Positions 1 through 11,891 of a DNA stretch of 64,000 nucleotides are shown here, piece after piece; the stretch's first letter is position 1; each line of letters begins with the position of its first letter. The position numbers and the translations under genes are program-made. Source of the stretch: Salvia splendens (lineage: Eukaryota > Streptophyta > Magnoliopsida > Lamiales > Lamiaceae); NCBI RefSeq assembly GCF_004379255.2, contig NC_056038.1, positions 7,354,729-7,418,728 on the forward strand. The letters are read 5' to 3'. The notes under the pieces are model-generated. The model ran no database searches, was not told the DNA's origin, and saw only the letters and a program-made list of their open reading frames with translations.

Positions 1-604
1 AATTTACAACTCTTGACGACAAAGATAAAAGTCGAACTACGTTATTACAATATGAAAATGAAAGGAGGAAAACTAGCGTTGGGCCTCTCCGGCACGGACC
101 GCGGCCCCATCACGACGGCCTGTTGGGCCGAGTCGACGAGACAAAAGCCGAGAAGGAGTCAGCCTCTTGTCCCTGCCAGAAACAACAAGATAAACAAGAA
201 GATGCATAAGACACTAAAGTGGCTAGTTGGCAAAATAAGTAAGGATAAGGAACAAGCCTACTTTAAGCATTGGAGACCAAAACTTACCAAAAAAAGAAGG
301 AAAAGCAAGAGGCTGTAATGTCTCCTGCACTCCACGGCTCACAGCAGCCCCAACCATGGACCTTTCGACCGTGCAAAGCCTGCTCCGTGTAGAGCAGCAG
401 CTCTGCGGTTGTCACGTAACAACCCTACAATCCTTGTTGTTGCACCTGCTTTTCACCACACAAAGTTCAGGTTAAGGGATGCAGCTTCAAGGGAAAAAGG
501 GAGTTCTGCAAGAAGGAAACAAAATGGTATAACAACCACATTTAATCCCACGAGTACACCCCTGCATGATTGCAGAGAAAACAGCCAAAACACAACCAAG
601 CAAG
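1..604. mobile_element. Left flank of the young retrotransposon, probably older LTR/retroelement DNA
   Basis: This stretch is the left half of the sequence into which the 610-11886 element inserted; the other half resumes at 11892. No convincing protein is seen: the small open frames at 13-318 and 409-630 are basic, low in information and show no family motif. A purine-rich run at about 291-312 is followed by TGTAAT at 314, which would be a plausible LTR start, giving an LTR of about 2.65 kb when joined to 11892-14242. The assignment is inference. Confidence 0.4.
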
Positions 605-609
605 GACTC
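605..609. other. Target-site duplication, left copy (GACTC)
   Basis: GACTC directly precedes the TGTCAC end of the left LTR and is repeated exactly at 11887-11891 after the right LTR. A perfect 5-bp duplication is what Ty3/gypsy integrases make, and it fixes both ends of the element. Confidence 0.95.
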
Positions 610-3368
610 TGTCACGCCCGCATTTCCTAAGGATAGGAAGTACGGTGGACCGCGACTAGGGGGGGGATAAAGAAGCGGGGAAGAAAGGGGGGGGTAACAA
701 GAATATTTGACCCAAAACATTTAATAAAAGGAAATTCAATTCAAAACAAAGTACTGTGACGACATTCTTGAGTTAAAGTATTCAGAGTTTTAAATGAAAA
801 CATCGTGACGGTTTACAAGCAGCGGAAAAGACCCAAAGACAGATGATGCCGGGTATGACGACACGACATCATCCAAAAGATAAAAACACACTTTGGCTTT
901 AACTGCTCAACATCCGTCCTCCCCATCGCCGCTCAACCTGCACATTAAGAAAACAACATGCAGGGCTGAGTACTTAATGCACTCAGTGGACACACGCCAA
1001 AAACAAAGTTTGTCATGCCATAACAGTGTAACATTGGGGTTTTGAGTATAATGAAAATAACCCAAGTACACAAAACACATTTCATAAATTCGACTGCGCA
1101 GTCATTTTCCGATATTGCCACCCTTATTCCCTCAATCATACACTATCTGATCCAAACCATGACAAGGGGCGTGGCCACACCCCAGGTCATCTAGACCGGC
1201 CAACTTGCTCTCAGATGGCACCCAGTCTCGTGTACACTAGCCTGAGGGTTCGCAGCCCAACAGACCCGAATTCGATTAAACATATGTGGTAAACCACTTC
1301 AGATAGGTTTCAAAACAAAATAATTGGCAAGACAAACAGTTCACCTCCATAAACATTTCCGGAACAAAGTCCGTATTTAAAGATAACCCACATAAAAGTA
1401 GGGTAGAAAAGCCCACCTCGATTGCTTAGCTTTTAAAACAGTTCCCTTCAACCACACTTTCCTCGAAAAAGATCACCCTTTTGAAAGATAAATAATATCA
1501 TGATTAGAGTCAGGGTAAACGAGGTTTAAACGACAATGCATGATTCCTACGTGGACGACTTCAACATCTAGCACGTTACACGTACATACACTTAACAACA
1601 TATTACAAAACAAACACACAAAGCCACACGTTCAAAACACACCCCGCACGCAAACGACGTACCCAAAACGCGCACACGACACACGAACACAGCACTCCAA
1701 GTCCTGGCATACCCTTACTGTGCAACGGCTCACTTGGCTCGGAAAAGGTTCGGAAAAAGCTCGGAAAAAGGATCGGCGTCTCGGCCTGGCTCGGTGTCTC
1801 GGCCGCCTGGCTCGGCACCTCGGCCGACCATCTCGGCCGCCTGGCTCGGCACCTCGGCCGCCTGGCTCGGCACCTCGGCCGACCGTCTCGGCCGCCTGGC
1901 TCGGCACCTCGGCCGACCGTCTCGGCCGCCTGGCTCGGCACCTCGGCCGCCTGTCTCGGCACAGCTCGGCACCTGTCTCGGCACAGCTCGGCACTTGTCT
2001 CGGCATAGCTCGGCACCTATCTCGGCACAGCTCGGCACCTGTCTCGGCACAGCTCGGCACCTCGGCCGACCATCTCGGCCGTCCGGCTCGGCACCTCGGC
2101 CGACCGTCTCGGCCGCCTGTTCGGCACCTCGGCCGACCATCTCGGCCGTCCGGCTCGGCACCTCGACCGACCGTCTCGGCCGCCTGCTCGGCACCTCGGC
2201 ATCTTATGCTCGGCACCTCGGCCGTCTGTTCGGCACCTCGGCCATCTGTTCGGCACCTCGGCCGCTGGTTCCGTGTACACTCACTTTCCTTCAACTTCCG
2301 ATTCTCAAACCCTATACGACAATCCCACCACGCATTCTACGTCCCAAAACACACCCAAACACCTGGGATCGTCCCTTCAAAACTTCCCACCAGCCTGCCC
2401 TAGGCCGGACCCTAGATCTCTCGGCCAACCCACACAAAACCCTTGAGCCAAACACAGATTTTCCCGAGCCATCTCTTGGCCAAACACACCCACATTCATC
2501 ACAAAAACATATCACTCAGAATCACGCCAAAAGCACATGAAAACATCTCCCAAAACATACAACACGCAGAACTGCGCAGTTTACTTGCAAAAATCATAAT
2601 AAATTCATACGACATCCAAAGAGGCTGAAAATTACACACCACACAGAAGACACACCAAAGTTTATACAGTTAAAAAAATCGTACCAAAAGGAGGTCGTTT
2701 GCTCAGTCAAAAAGGGGTCGGAACCCACTGTCAGTTATCACCGAAAACATATTCAACACAAGCACATAGCCACAAATCCTACTCAACATCTAACCCATCC
2801 AAAAACGTCCTATATGCATGAGTTTTCGAATTAAACAAGGGTTAGGGGTTACCTTCCCCGGATGGTTCAAACGAAACGCAAAAGCTTTACTTCCTTTTCC
2901 GACTCCGATTCACGACGAAGGAGGGTATCACCTTGAGGAATTCAAGACGATGATGAGAGGGAGTGAATGAAAAAGATGAGAACCGAGAGGGAGAAGGAGA
3001 GAGGGAGCTTACCGGTGTTGAGAGCAATTGCAAGAGAGAAAGGAGAGAAAACGATGTGGGGAGAGATTGGAAAGGGAAAGATGTATCGGTTAAGAGGGAG
3101 TGGGGGAGGTTGAGAAATTAGTGGGGAGGGGGTGAGAAACCGAGAGAGAGAGAGAGGGAGAGAGATTTAATTTTAATTAGGATTTTTAAAAACATGGCTT
3201 AATTAATTATTTAATTACATTTAATTTGCCTAGGTAGAAACATACCACATCCACAACAATCAAATAAACACAAAATATTTTCCACACCAAATTTTAAACA
3301 CAAAAACATAGAAAAGAATTTCATCCTTAATTAAAAGAATAAAATTCCACAAATTTTCGGGTATTACA
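610..3368 (-). repeat. 3' LTR of the chromovirus (left copy)
   Basis: 2759 bp, with TG...CA ends in element orientation. It contains G-runs at about 658-697, a GC-rich minisatellite (1787-2270) and a GA-rich block (about 2940-3165). It matches 9124-11886 nearly base for base, with an offset of 8514-8518. All open frames here follow the minisatellite and are not genes. Confidence 0.97.
1787..2270. repeat. CTCGGCACCTCGGCCG-type minisatellite in the left LTR
   Basis: About 480 bp of short GC-rich units built from CTCGGC, CTCGGCAC and CTCGGCCG, alternating with GACCATCT, GACCGTCT and GCCTGT. The repeat is open in several frames on both strands, giving Arg/Pro/Ala-rich peptides with no sign of selection. 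The same array in the other LTR has equal length but a different order of units near its start. Confidence 0.92.
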
Positions 3369-3381
3369 TTCCTCCCACCTT
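3369..3381 (-). other. Polypurine tract of the chromovirus
   Basis: On the minus strand this reads AAGGTGGGAGGAA and touches the TGTAATACC start of the 3' LTR. It is the expected primer for plus-strand DNA synthesis and resembles other plant chromovirus tracts. Confidence 0.88.
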
Positions 3382-3411
3382 AACAAAAATTTCGTCCCGA
3401 AATTTGTTAGA

Positions 3412-6400
3412 TTACTCAAACAGCTCTGGAAACCTCTCTCTCATCTTATCTTCTGATTCCCATGTTGCCTCCTCGACTCCATGATTCCTCCACCGTACCT
3501 TCACCGAAACAACTGACTTATTCCTCAATTCTTGCACTCTTCGATCCACAATGGCCTCGGGCTTCTCCTCATAGCTTAGATCGGGATTTAGGACCATCAT
3601 TTCTTCTTGGTGAACGATGTGTGTGGGGTCGTACACATACTTCCTCAATTGTGACACATGGAAGACGTTGTGCACATTTCCGAAGCTTGGTGGTAGGGCC
3701 AATCTGTATGCTACCACGCCGACTCTATCCAAAATCTCGTATGGACCAATAAATCGGGGTCTCAGCTTTCCCTTCACTCCAAAACGAGTTATTCCCTTAG
3801 AAGGGGAAACTTTCAAAAAGACCTTTTCCCCGACCTCGAACTGTAACTCGGTCCTTCGAACATCCGCATAAGATTTCTGTCGATCTTGTGCCTCCTTGAT
3901 CCTCCCACGGATTTGTCGGACAATCTCTATCATTTCTTCTACAGAGTCTGGTCCGAGAATTCTTCTCTCACCCACTTCATCCCAATAAAGTGGCGATCTA
4001 CACTTCTTTCCATACAAGGCCTCATATGGAGCCATCTTGATAGTCGCCTGGTAACTATTATTGTAAGCGAACTCTACCAAGGGCAACACTTCTTCCCAAC
4101 CTACGCCTCGATCTAGCACCACGGCTCGTAGCATGTCCTCCAATGCTTGTATCGTTCTCTCCGACTGCCCGTCGGTTTGCGGGTGGAACGCTGTACTGAA
4201 ATTCAACTTAGTCCCCAACTCGCGCTGCAGGCTTGTCCAAAATCTAGAAGTGAATTTAGCATCACGATCAGATGTGATTGTCGCTGGAACTCCATGCAAG
4301 CGTATAATTTCCCGTACATATACCTTAGCCAACTGATCGGATCCATAAGTGGCACGAACCGGCACAAAATGGGCAGATTTGGTGAGGCGATCTATAATCA
4401 CCCAAATCACCGTGTTCCCTCGTTGGGATTTTGGCAGTCCTATCACAAAGTCCATTGCAATATGTTCCCACTTCCATTCCGGAATCTCGAGGGGTTGCAA
4501 TTTCCCATAAGGCCGTTGGTGTAGCGCCTTTACTTGTTGACATGCTAGGCATCTCTCCACAAATGCCGCAACATGCTTTTTCATACCGTTCCACCAAAAC
4601 TGTCTTTTCAAGTCTTGATACATTTTGGTGCTCCCTGGATGAGCAGCGTATGGGGTTTCATGTGCTTCTCTCATGATTTCCATCCTCAGGCCTTCATCCT
4701 TAGGCACACACAACCTTCCCTTGTAGGTGAGACCGTTATCCGCTGCCTCACGGAAACTTCCGGGTTCACCCGTCCTCACTTCTGAGCGAAACTTTTCTAG
4801 TAACGTATCTCGCCGTTGAGCTTCCACAATTCTGGCTCTTAAGTCGGGTTCCATCACCAACGTGGCTACTATCCCTTCCACAGTCTCGGGCATTCTCACT
4901 ACTTCCAACCGCATCTTACTGAACTCTTGGATTAAACTCTCCTCGATAGTAAGAAAGGTGGCCAGCTGAGATTGAGACTTCCTACTAAGAGCATCGGCCA
5001 CTACGTTTGCTTTTCCCGGATGGTAATTTATACCACAATCGTAGTCCTTTACCAACTCGAGCCACCTACGTTGGCGCATGTTCAACTCCTTTTGCTCAAA
5101 GAAGTACTTTAGACTCTTATGGTCCGTGTATATCTCACAACGGACTCCATAAAGATGATGTCTCCAGATCTTCAAAGCATGTACCACAGCTGCCAGTTCC
5201 AAGTCATGCGTCGGATAATTCAGTTCATGGGGCTTCAATTGTCTCGATGCATATGCAATCACTTTCCCCTTCTGCATAAGCACACATCCCAGTCCCACCT
5301 TCGACGCATCCGTATATACCGCATAGTCAGTCTCTGGCTCCGGCACAGCTAGGATTGGTGCGGTGGTCAATTTCTCCTTCAACAACTGAAAGCTCGCCTC
5401 ACATTCTGGCGTCCAAATCATCTTGACTCCCTTTTTCAGTTGTTGCGTCATTGGCCTTGCTATCTTCGAGAATCCCTCGATGAATCTTCGATAATAGCCC
5501 GCCAGTCCTAAAAAGCTTCGGATTTCGTTTTGTGTAGAAGGTGACTTCCACTCCTGCACCGCTTCTACCTTGGCCGGATCTACACGAATTCCATCTGAAG
5601 TTACTACATGTCCAAGAAAATTTACTTCCTTGAGCCAAAACTCGCATTTACTGAACTTGGCATATAGTTTCTCGTCCCTTAGAGTTGCTAGGACGGTTCT
5701 CAAGTGCTCTTTGTGCTCCTCCTCGTTCTTTGAGTAAACAAGCACGTCATCGATGAAAACCAGGACAAACCGATCCAGAAATGGATGGAACACGCGGTTC
5801 ATAAGGTCCATGAACACTGCCGGGGCGTTCGTCAGTCCAAAAGGCATTACAACGAACTCATAATGACCATATCTTGTTCGAAAAGCTGTCTTGGGTACAT
5901 CTTCTCGCCGAACCCTCAGCTGATGGTACCCAGACCTCAAATCCATCTTAGAGAAGACTCCTGCCCCTCGAAGTTGGTCAAACAAGTCGTCTATCCTTGG
6001 TAGTGGATACTTGTTCTTCAGCGTTAGTTTGTTTAGCTCCCGGTAGTCGATGCACATCCTCATCGTTCCATCCTTCTTCTTTACGAACAACACTGGTGCT
6101 CCCCATGGTGACACGCTAGGTCTAATGAATCCCAATTCCAGTAGCTCTTGCAGTTGCACCTTAAGCTCCTTCAACTCTTTTGGCGCCATTCTATAAGGTG
6201 CTTTGGATATTGGTGCTGATCCGGGCTCCAGATCGATCGTGAATTCTACCTGTCTGTCGGGTGGGGGTCCTGGCAACGCATCGGGGAAGACGTCGGGATA
6301 TTCACTCACTATCGCCACATCTTCTATCTTCCTGTCTTTCTTCTCCTCCCCATTCAAATAAACAAGGTACGCTGGACATCCCTTCCTCATCATTGTAGTG

Positions 6401-7890
6401 GCTTGCAGCGCAGAGATAATGGACTTGCGTCGGCTCATTGGGACTCCGTGAAACTTCATCGGCTCTTTTCCGGGGGTTTCAAACGAAATTTTCCTTTCTC
6501 TACAATGAAGGGTAACGTGGTTCTCCGCTAACCAATCCATACCCAAGATTATGTCTACGCTACCCATCGTCATTACTTGCAAATTATAAGCCACTAAACT
6601 GAGTTCACCTATTCCAATGTTCACACATGCACAAGATCGGGATATATCTATAGCCCCGCCTACCGGTGAGGTCACACTCATAGTGGGTTCGGTCTTAACA
6701 GTAGGTAATTCCAAAGTATCCACACAAGACGTTGATATAAAGGAATGCGACGCACCCGTATCAAACAAGACAACTATAGGCATATTTAGAAGTGTGCCCA
6801 TACCTGCCAAGTTTCCTTGCTCAAAGGTTTCTTTCCCCTTTGCCGGCTGTTTCCCCTTCAAGGCGTAGGCCCTTGCTTGCGATGGTAATCCTTGGCGGCG
6901 TTGTTGCGGTGGAGGTGCAGGTAGTGCCTGGGATTGTGGACGGAAACCTAGCTGGTTCTGTCTCGTTCCCGTTCCCATGTGCTTGTTTGGGCAATTTCGG
7001 ATGTAGTGGCCACTCCCACCACAGTTGAAGCACCTAGGGTCTCGACACTCCCCGGCGTGGTACTTGAAGCACCTTCCACATTGAGGGTTCCTCGGCGGAA
7101 AGTTTGCCCTCGGTTGGAAAGTATTCTGTCTCCCGCCATTGTAGGGTGGGTTCCTCATGTGTTGTGGCCTCTTACCACCATACTGAGCCTGGTCACCATC
7201 CCACCTCCGCTTCTCTTGGTGGCCCGGCTGAGCTTGTAGAGGTGTCGCGTTTGTTGTTGCCACAACTCTTGGCTTAGGGAGTGCATCTTCCACGTCCAGT
7301 GCACAAGTCAAGATCTCCGAGTAGGAGAGTTCTCCTCGACAGGCCAATGCGGCCTTTATCTCGTCTCTGAGCCCGGCCCGGAACTTCACCGCCCATTTCT
7401 CATCGGTGTCCATCAACTCGGGCGCATATCGTGCCATCTGCGCGAGGGCTCGGTCATACTCGGTCACAGTCATTCGGCCTTGGCTTAGCGTGTGGAATTC
7501 TACCACCTTGGCCTGTCTGTACGTCTTTGGGACATACTTGTTGTCAATCTCCACCTTAAACTCCTCCCACGTTAGCGCCTCCAGGCGGGCAGGATCCATA
7601 GTTCTCTGCCGAGTCTCCCACCAGTAATCGGCAGCACCTAACAGTTGAAAGGTAGCACCAGCAATGCGCTCCCTATCTGTGCACTCCATGACCCTGAAGA
7701 TACGCTCGAGGCCGCGTATCCACTCTTCCGCTTTGGATGGGTCTCCTTGTCCGTCAAATTTTGGGGGATTCTGCCTTGAGAACGTAACTATGAACCTTTC
7801 TTGTTGAGGCGGGGGTGGAGGTGGTGGTGGTGGAGGTGGTGCCTCCACGTGGGGTTCTTGTCGTGGTTGGCGTGCACGTCTTGGCGGCAT
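3412..7890 (-). CDS. Gag-Pol polyprotein, Ty3/gypsy chromovirus
   Basis: A single 1492-residue frame with no stop codon. Domains in order: Pro-rich N-terminus, then gag (about 40-200); one CCHC zinc knuckle near 287-300 ([14 protein letters not shown]); aspartic protease near 374 ([10 protein letters not shown]); reverse transcriptase with FIDDVLVYS near 710; RNase H beginning near 858 (YTDAS); integrase with the His-His-Cys-Cys zinc domain at about 1078-1118 (ending CLACQQ) and its catalytic core from about 1145 (MDFVIGLP); and a chromodomain over the last 50 residues (VKVRWRNH...ATWE). Polyproteins of this kind copy element RNA and integrate the DNA, and the chromodomain is thought to steer integration toward particular chromatin. 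All key motifs are intact, so it looks competent. The start is the ATG before the Arg/Pro-rich segment; no upstream ATG in frame competes. Confidence 0.96.
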   Translation of the reverse strand: MPPRRARQPRQEPHVEAPPPPPPPPPPPQQERFIVTFSRQNPPKFDGQGDPSKAEEWIRGLERIFRVMECTDRERIAGATFQLLGAADYWWETRQRTMDPARLEALTWEEFKVEIDNKYVPKTYRQAKVVEFHTLSQGRMTVTEYDRALAQMARYAPELMDTDEKWAVKFRAGLRDEIKAALACRGELSYSEILTCALDVEDALPKPRVVATTNATPLQAQPGHQEKRRWDGDQAQYGGKRPQHMRNPPYNGGRQNTFQPRANFPPRNPQCGRCFKYHAGECRDPRCFNCGGSGHYIRNCPNKHMGTGTRQNQLGFRPQSQALPAPPPQQRRQGLPSQARAYALKGKQPAKGKETFEQGNLAGMGTLLNMPIVVLFDTGASHSFISTSCVDTLELPTVKTEPTMSVTSPVGGAIDISRSCACVNIGIGELSLVAYNLQVMTMGSVDIILGMDWLAENHVTLHCRERKISFETPGKEPMKFHGVPMSRRKSIISALQATTMMRKGCPAYLVYLNGEEKKDRKIEDVAIVSEYPDVFPDALPGPPPDRQVEFTIDLEPGSAPISKAPYRMAPKELKELKVQLQELLELGFIRPSVSPWGAPVLFVKKKDGTMRMCIDYRELNKLTLKNKYPLPRIDDLFDQLRGAGVFSKMDLRSGYHQLRVRREDVPKTAFRTRYGHYEFVVMPFGLTNAPAVFMDLMNRVFHPFLDRFVLVFIDDVLVYSKNEEEHKEHLRTVLATLRDEKLYAKFSKCEFWLKEVNFLGHVVTSDGIRVDPAKVEAVQEWKSPSTQNEIRSFLGLAGYYRRFIEGFSKIARPMTQQLKKGVKMIWTPECEASFQLLKEKLTTAPILAVPEPETDYAVYTDASKVGLGCVLMQKGKVIAYASRQLKPHELNYPTHDLELAAVVHALKIWRHHLYGVRCEIYTDHKSLKYFFEQKELNMRQRRWLELVKDYDCGINYHPGKANVVADALSRKSQSQLATFLTIEESLIQEFSKMRLEVVRMPETVEGIVATLVMEPDLRARIVEAQRRDTLLEKFRSEVRTGEPGSFREAADNGLTYKGRLCVPKDEGLRMEIMREAHETPYAAHPGSTKMYQDLKRQFWWNGMKKHVAAFVERCLACQQVKALHQRPYGKLQPLEIPEWKWEHIAMDFVIGLPKSQRGNTVIWVIIDRLTKSAHFVPVRATYGSDQLAKVYVREIIRLHGVPATITSDRDAKFTSRFWTSLQRELGTKLNFSTAFHPQTDGQSERTIQALEDMLRAVVLDRGVGWEEVLPLVEFAYNNSYQATIKMAPYEALYGKKCRSPLYWDEVGERRILGPDSVEEMIEIVRQIRGRIKEAQDRQKSYADVRRTELQFEVGEKVFLKVSPSKGITRFGVKGKLRPRFIGPYEILDRVGVVAYRLALPPSFGNVHNVFHVSQLRKYVYDPTHIVHQEEMMVLNPDLSYEEKPEAIVDRRVQELRNKSVVSVKVRWRNHGVEEATWESEDKMRERFPELFE

Positions 7891-8104
7891 TCGGATTCAA
7901 TATCCAAAAAGTGTTACTACAATTCTCATCCAAAATTACCACTTTCTCAAAATTTTCTTATAAAACCTTCATGTAGTATAAGATGCAACACATAGGATAT
8001 AAATCAAAATCAAAATTCTCATTAAAAGAAGGAAGGCCAACATTGTTCCCAAGAGCAGATCGTACAGAAAGCAAAAACTGAAAAGACAACGAACTATTCT
8101 AATT

Positions 8105-8707
8105 CTAGACTACGACTCTATCATCCTCATCCATAGGCCCTTCCTCCGGGTCTTCGTCGTCGTCCTCCTCGGAGTTCCCTGGCAGAGCCTCCTCATAATC
8201 ATCTTCATACCCTTGTTCACCCTCGTACATGCTCACATACTTATCCTGATACACGACCCTCTCTTCCACCTCCTGTGGGGGCTGCTCCTCTCGAGAGTCC
8301 ACCAGTGCACAATACACGGCTTTCCGAAAGCCAGCCATGTCACCCACCATGTCATCGGTAGCGGGCTCATGCCACGTGTACCTCCTCGCCGTTCTTTCGG
8401 CCCACTCCTTCCAGCTATCGGGAAGCAAATCTACTAGCTTCTCAATGCCGTCATGCTCTGTCACTCCGAACTCCTGAGCTGCCCTCCAGAGGGTGTCGAA
8501 GTGTGCATACGCGCCATCTATAGAAAAACAGAAACAACCGCCTCGCGTATAAAAACAGAGTGCATAACCGAAGAAGAGAGAGAGAGAGAGTGTATGCACG
8601 TATCGCTGTTCTAACCCAAACCCGCTGGTGTTCAAAGGCCAAAAGCTCTTATCTATCATAGGTCCAAGAAGCACTAGTGAAATTCTATCACGTCTAAGTT
8701 CAAACAT
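8105..8707 (-). CDS. Extra leader ORF between primer-binding site and gag, unknown function
   Basis: A 200-codon open frame in the sense orientation of the element, in the 1.2-kb leader. I recognise no family. From about residue 66 onward it is plausible protein: a Trp/Glu-rich helical stretch (DTLWRAAQEFG, DSWKEWAERTARR, DDMVGDMAGFRKAVYCALV) followed by a strongly acidic tail (many Glu and Asp). The first 65 residues look less like protein: they span a CT-microsatellite and end in a pyrimidine tract followed by CTATAG, a good splice acceptor at about 8520. The real product may therefore begin from a spliced 5' exon at that point. Alternatives are a captured gene fragment or an accidental frame. 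Confidence 0.5.
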   Translation of the reverse strand: MFELRRDRISLVLLGPMIDKSFWPLNTSGFGLEQRYVHTLSLSLFFGYALCFYTRGGCFCFSIDGAYAHFDTLWRAAQEFGVTEHDGIEKLVDLLPDSWKEWAERTARRYTWHEPATDDMVGDMAGFRKAVYCALVDSREEQPPQEVEERVVYQDKYVSMYEGEQGYEDDYEEALPGNSEEDDDEDPEEGPMDEDDRVVV

Positions 8708-9107
8708 TCAAAAGGCCAACACATACTCACATAAAAGCTCACATCAACATTCACGTCATCATATCATCACACATCAGCCACATGCTTTCATATAAGTTCA
8801 TCATACATCAACAGTTCATAACACCATAACAGTTCATAACTCAAATAATTTCCAACTTTTCCACATCACGTTGTACCCTTCCACAAGTCTCAACATTTAC
8901 TTAAACTTTACATAAAACATTTTCAACACCAAAATCACAATTTCCTCCACTTCCATATACTTTCCAAAATTTCGAAATTTTCATTACCTCATTTCTGGTT
9001 GAGTGCGATGAGTCGGATGTTGAGCCAATGACACTTTTGAAAACTTACCCCAGTCAGAAAAAGATTTTTTTTTTTTTTTTGGGTCCAGAGCAGAAAGAGA
9101 AAACCTA

Positions 9108-9120
9108 GGCTCTGATACCA
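9108..9120 (-). other. Primer-binding site, initiator tRNA-Met
   Basis: On the minus strand the site reads TGGTATCAGAGCC, the complement of the 3' end of plant initiator tRNA-Met, 3 bases inside the 5' LTR. It fixes the element's orientation. Confidence 0.93.
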
Positions 9121-9123
9121 CTC

Positions 9124-11886
9124 TGTCACGCCCGCATTTCCTAAGGATAGGAAGTACGGTGGACCGCGACTAGGGGGGGGATAAAGAAGCGGGGAAGAAA
9201 GGGGGGGGGGGTAACAAGAATATTTGACCCAAAACATTTAATAAAAGGAAATTCAATTCAAAACAAAGTACTGTGACGACATTCTTGAGTTAAAGTATTC
9301 AGAGTTTTAAATGAAAACATCGTGACGGTTTACAAGCAGCGGAAAAGACCCAAAGACAGATGATGCCGGGTATGACGACACGACATCATCCAAAAGATAA
9401 AAACACACTTTGGCTTTAACTGCTCAACATCCGTCCTCCCCATCGCCGCTCAACCTGCACATTAAGAAAACAACATGCAGGGCTGAGTACTTAATGCACT
9501 CAGTGGACACACGCCAAAAACAAAGTTTGTCATGCCATAACAGTGTAACATTGGGGTTTTGAGTATAATGAAAATAACCCAAGTACACAAAACACATTTC
9601 ATAAATTCGACTGCGCAGTCATTTTCCGATATTGCCACCCTTATTCCCTCAATCATACACTATCTGATCCAAACCATGACAAGGGGCGTGGCCACACCCC
9701 AGGTCATCTAGACCGGCCAACTTGCTCTCAGATGGCACCCAGTCTCGTGTACACTAGCCTGAGGGTTCGCAGCCCAACAGACCCGAATTCGATTAAACAT
9801 ATGTGGTAAACCACTTCAGATAGGTTTCAAAACAAAATAATTGGCAAGACAAACAGTTCACCTCCATAAACATTTCCGGAACAAAGTCCGTATTTAAAGA
9901 TAACCCACATAAAAGTAGGGTAGAAAAGCCCACCTCGATTGCTTAGCTTTTAAAACAGTTCCCTTCAACCACACTTTCCTCGAAAAAGATCACCCTTTTG
10001 AAAGATAAATAATATCATGATTAGAGTCAGGGTAAACGAGGTTTAAACGACAATGCATGATTCCTACGTGGACGACTTCAACATCTAGCACGTTACACGT
10101 ACATACACTTAACAACATATTACAAAACAAACACACAAAGCCACACGTTCAAAACACACCCCGCACGCAAACGACGTACCCAAAACGCGCACACGACACA
10201 CGAACACAGCACTCCAAGTCCTGGCATACCCTTACTGTGCAACGGCTCACTTGGCTCGGAAAAGGTTCGGAAAAAGCTCGGAAAAAGGATCGGCGTCTCG
10301 GCCTGGCTCGGTGTCTCGGCCGCCTGGCTCGGCACCTCGGCCGACCGTCTCGGCCGCCTGGCTCGGCACCTCGGCCGACCATCTCGGCCGCCTGGCTCGG
10401 CACCTCGGCCGCCTGGCTCGGCACCTCGGCCGACCGTCTCGGCCGCCTGGCTCGGCACCTCGGCCGCCTGTCTCGGCACAGCTCGGCACCTGTCTCGGCA
10501 CAGCTCGGCACTTGTCTCGGCATAGCTCGGCACCTATCTCGGCACAGCTCGGCACCTGTCTCGGCACAGCTCGGCACCTCGGCCGACCATCTCGGCCGTC
10601 CGGCTCGGCACCTCGGCCGACCGTCTCGGCCGCCTGTTCGGCACCTCGGCCGACCATCTCGGCCGTCCGGCTCGGCACCTCGACCGACCGTCTCGGCCGC
10701 CTGCTCGGCACCTCGGCATCTTATGCTCGGCACCTCGGCCGTCTGTTCGGCACCTCGGCCATCTGTTCGGCACCTCGGCCGCTGGTTCCGTGTACACTCA
10801 CTTTCCTTCAACTTCCGATTCTCAAACCCTATACGACAATCCCACCACGCATTCTACGTCCCAAAACACACCCAAACACCTGGGATCGTCCCTTCAAAAC
10901 TTCCCACCAGCCTGCCCTAGGCCGGACCCTAGATCTCTCGGCCAACCCACACAAAACCCTTGAGCCAAACACAGATTTTCCCGAGCCATCTCTTGGCCAA
11001 ACACACCCACATTCATCACAAAAACATATCACTCAGAATCACGCCAAAAGCACATGAAAACATCTCCCAAAACATACAACACGCAGAACTGCGCAGTTTA
11101 CTTGCAAAAATCATAATAAATTCATACGACATCCAAAGAGGCTGAAAATTACACACCACACAGAAGACACACCAAAGTTTATACAGTTAAAAAAATCGTA
11201 CCAAAAGGAGGTCGTTTGCTCAGTCAAAAAGGGGTCGGAACCCACTGTCAGTTATCACCGAAAACATGTTCAACACAAGCACATAGCCACAAATCCTACT
11301 CAACATCTAACCCATCCAAAAACGTCCTATATGCATGAGTTTTCGAATTAAACAAGGGTTAGGGGGTTACCTTCCCCGGATGGTTCAAACGAAACGCAAA
11401 AGCTTTACTTCCTTTTCCGACTCCGATTCACGACGAAGGAGGGTATCACCTTGAGGAATTCAAGACGATGATGAGAGGGAGTGAATGAAAAAGATGAGAA
11501 CCGAGAGGGAGAAGGAGAGAGGGAGCTTACCGGTGTTGAGAGCAATTGCAAGAGAGAAAGGAGAGAAAACGATGTGGGGAGAGATTGGAAAGGGAAAGAT
11601 GTATCGGTTAAGAGGGAGTGGGGGAGGTTGAGAAATTAGTGGGGAGGGGGTGAGAAACCGAGAGAGAGAGAGAGGGAGAGAGATTTAATTTTAATTAGGA
11701 TTTTTAAAAACATGGCTTAATTAATTATTTAATTACATTTAATTTGCCTAGGTAGAAACATACCACATCCACAACAATCAAATAAACACAAAATATTTTC
11801 CACACCAAATTTTAAACACAAAAACATAGAAAAGAATTTCATCCTTAATTAAAAGAATAAAATTCCACAAATTTTCGGGTATTACA
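9124..11886 (-). repeat. 5' LTR of the chromovirus (right copy)
   Basis: 2763 bp, the partner of 610-3368. It should hold the promoter, because transcription runs leftward. Differences seen from the other LTR: 3 extra G in the G-runs, G for A at 11268, one extra G near 11363, and a permuted block in the minisatellite. Confidence 0.97.
10304..10787. repeat. Minisatellite in the right LTR
   Basis: The counterpart of 1787-2270. It has the same total length, but at the start of the array the unit with GACCGTCT now precedes the one with GACCATCT, whereas in the left LTR the GACCATCT unit comes first. Confidence 0.92.
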
Positions 11887-11891
11887 GACTC
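11887..11891. other. Target-site duplication, right copy (GACTC)
   Basis: Exact repeat of 605-609, directly after the ATTACA end of the right LTR. Confidence 0.95.

Larger units (their letters stand above)
610..11886 (-). mobile_element. Complete Ty3/gypsy chromovirus LTR retrotransposon (Tekay/Del-like)
   Basis: An 11.3-kb element oriented on the minus strand. Its order, read right to left, is LTR (9124-11886), primer-binding site, leader ORF, gag-pol, polypurine tract, LTR (610-3368). Both LTRs begin TGTAATACC and end GTGACA in element orientation. The two LTRs are almost identical: I see one substitution, one G insertion, homopolymer-length differences and one swap of minisatellite units. 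A flawless GACTC duplication and an uninterrupted 1492-codon polyprotein also say it inserted recently and may still be mobile. The C-terminal chromodomain and the polypurine tract point to the chromovirus branch, most like Tekay/Del; that clade name is from general knowledge and was not tested by alignment. Confidence 0.95.

Noticed and set aside
13..318. 101-codon basic ORF at the window start
   Set aside because: Lys/Arg-rich with no domain, and within sequence interpreted as old retroelement DNA.
1540..2540. Long overlapping ORFs on both strands (up to 287 codons), repeated at 10057-11057
   Set aside because: They are created by the GC-rich minisatellite in the LTRs; the peptides are Arg/Pro/Ala repeats, open in several frames at once.
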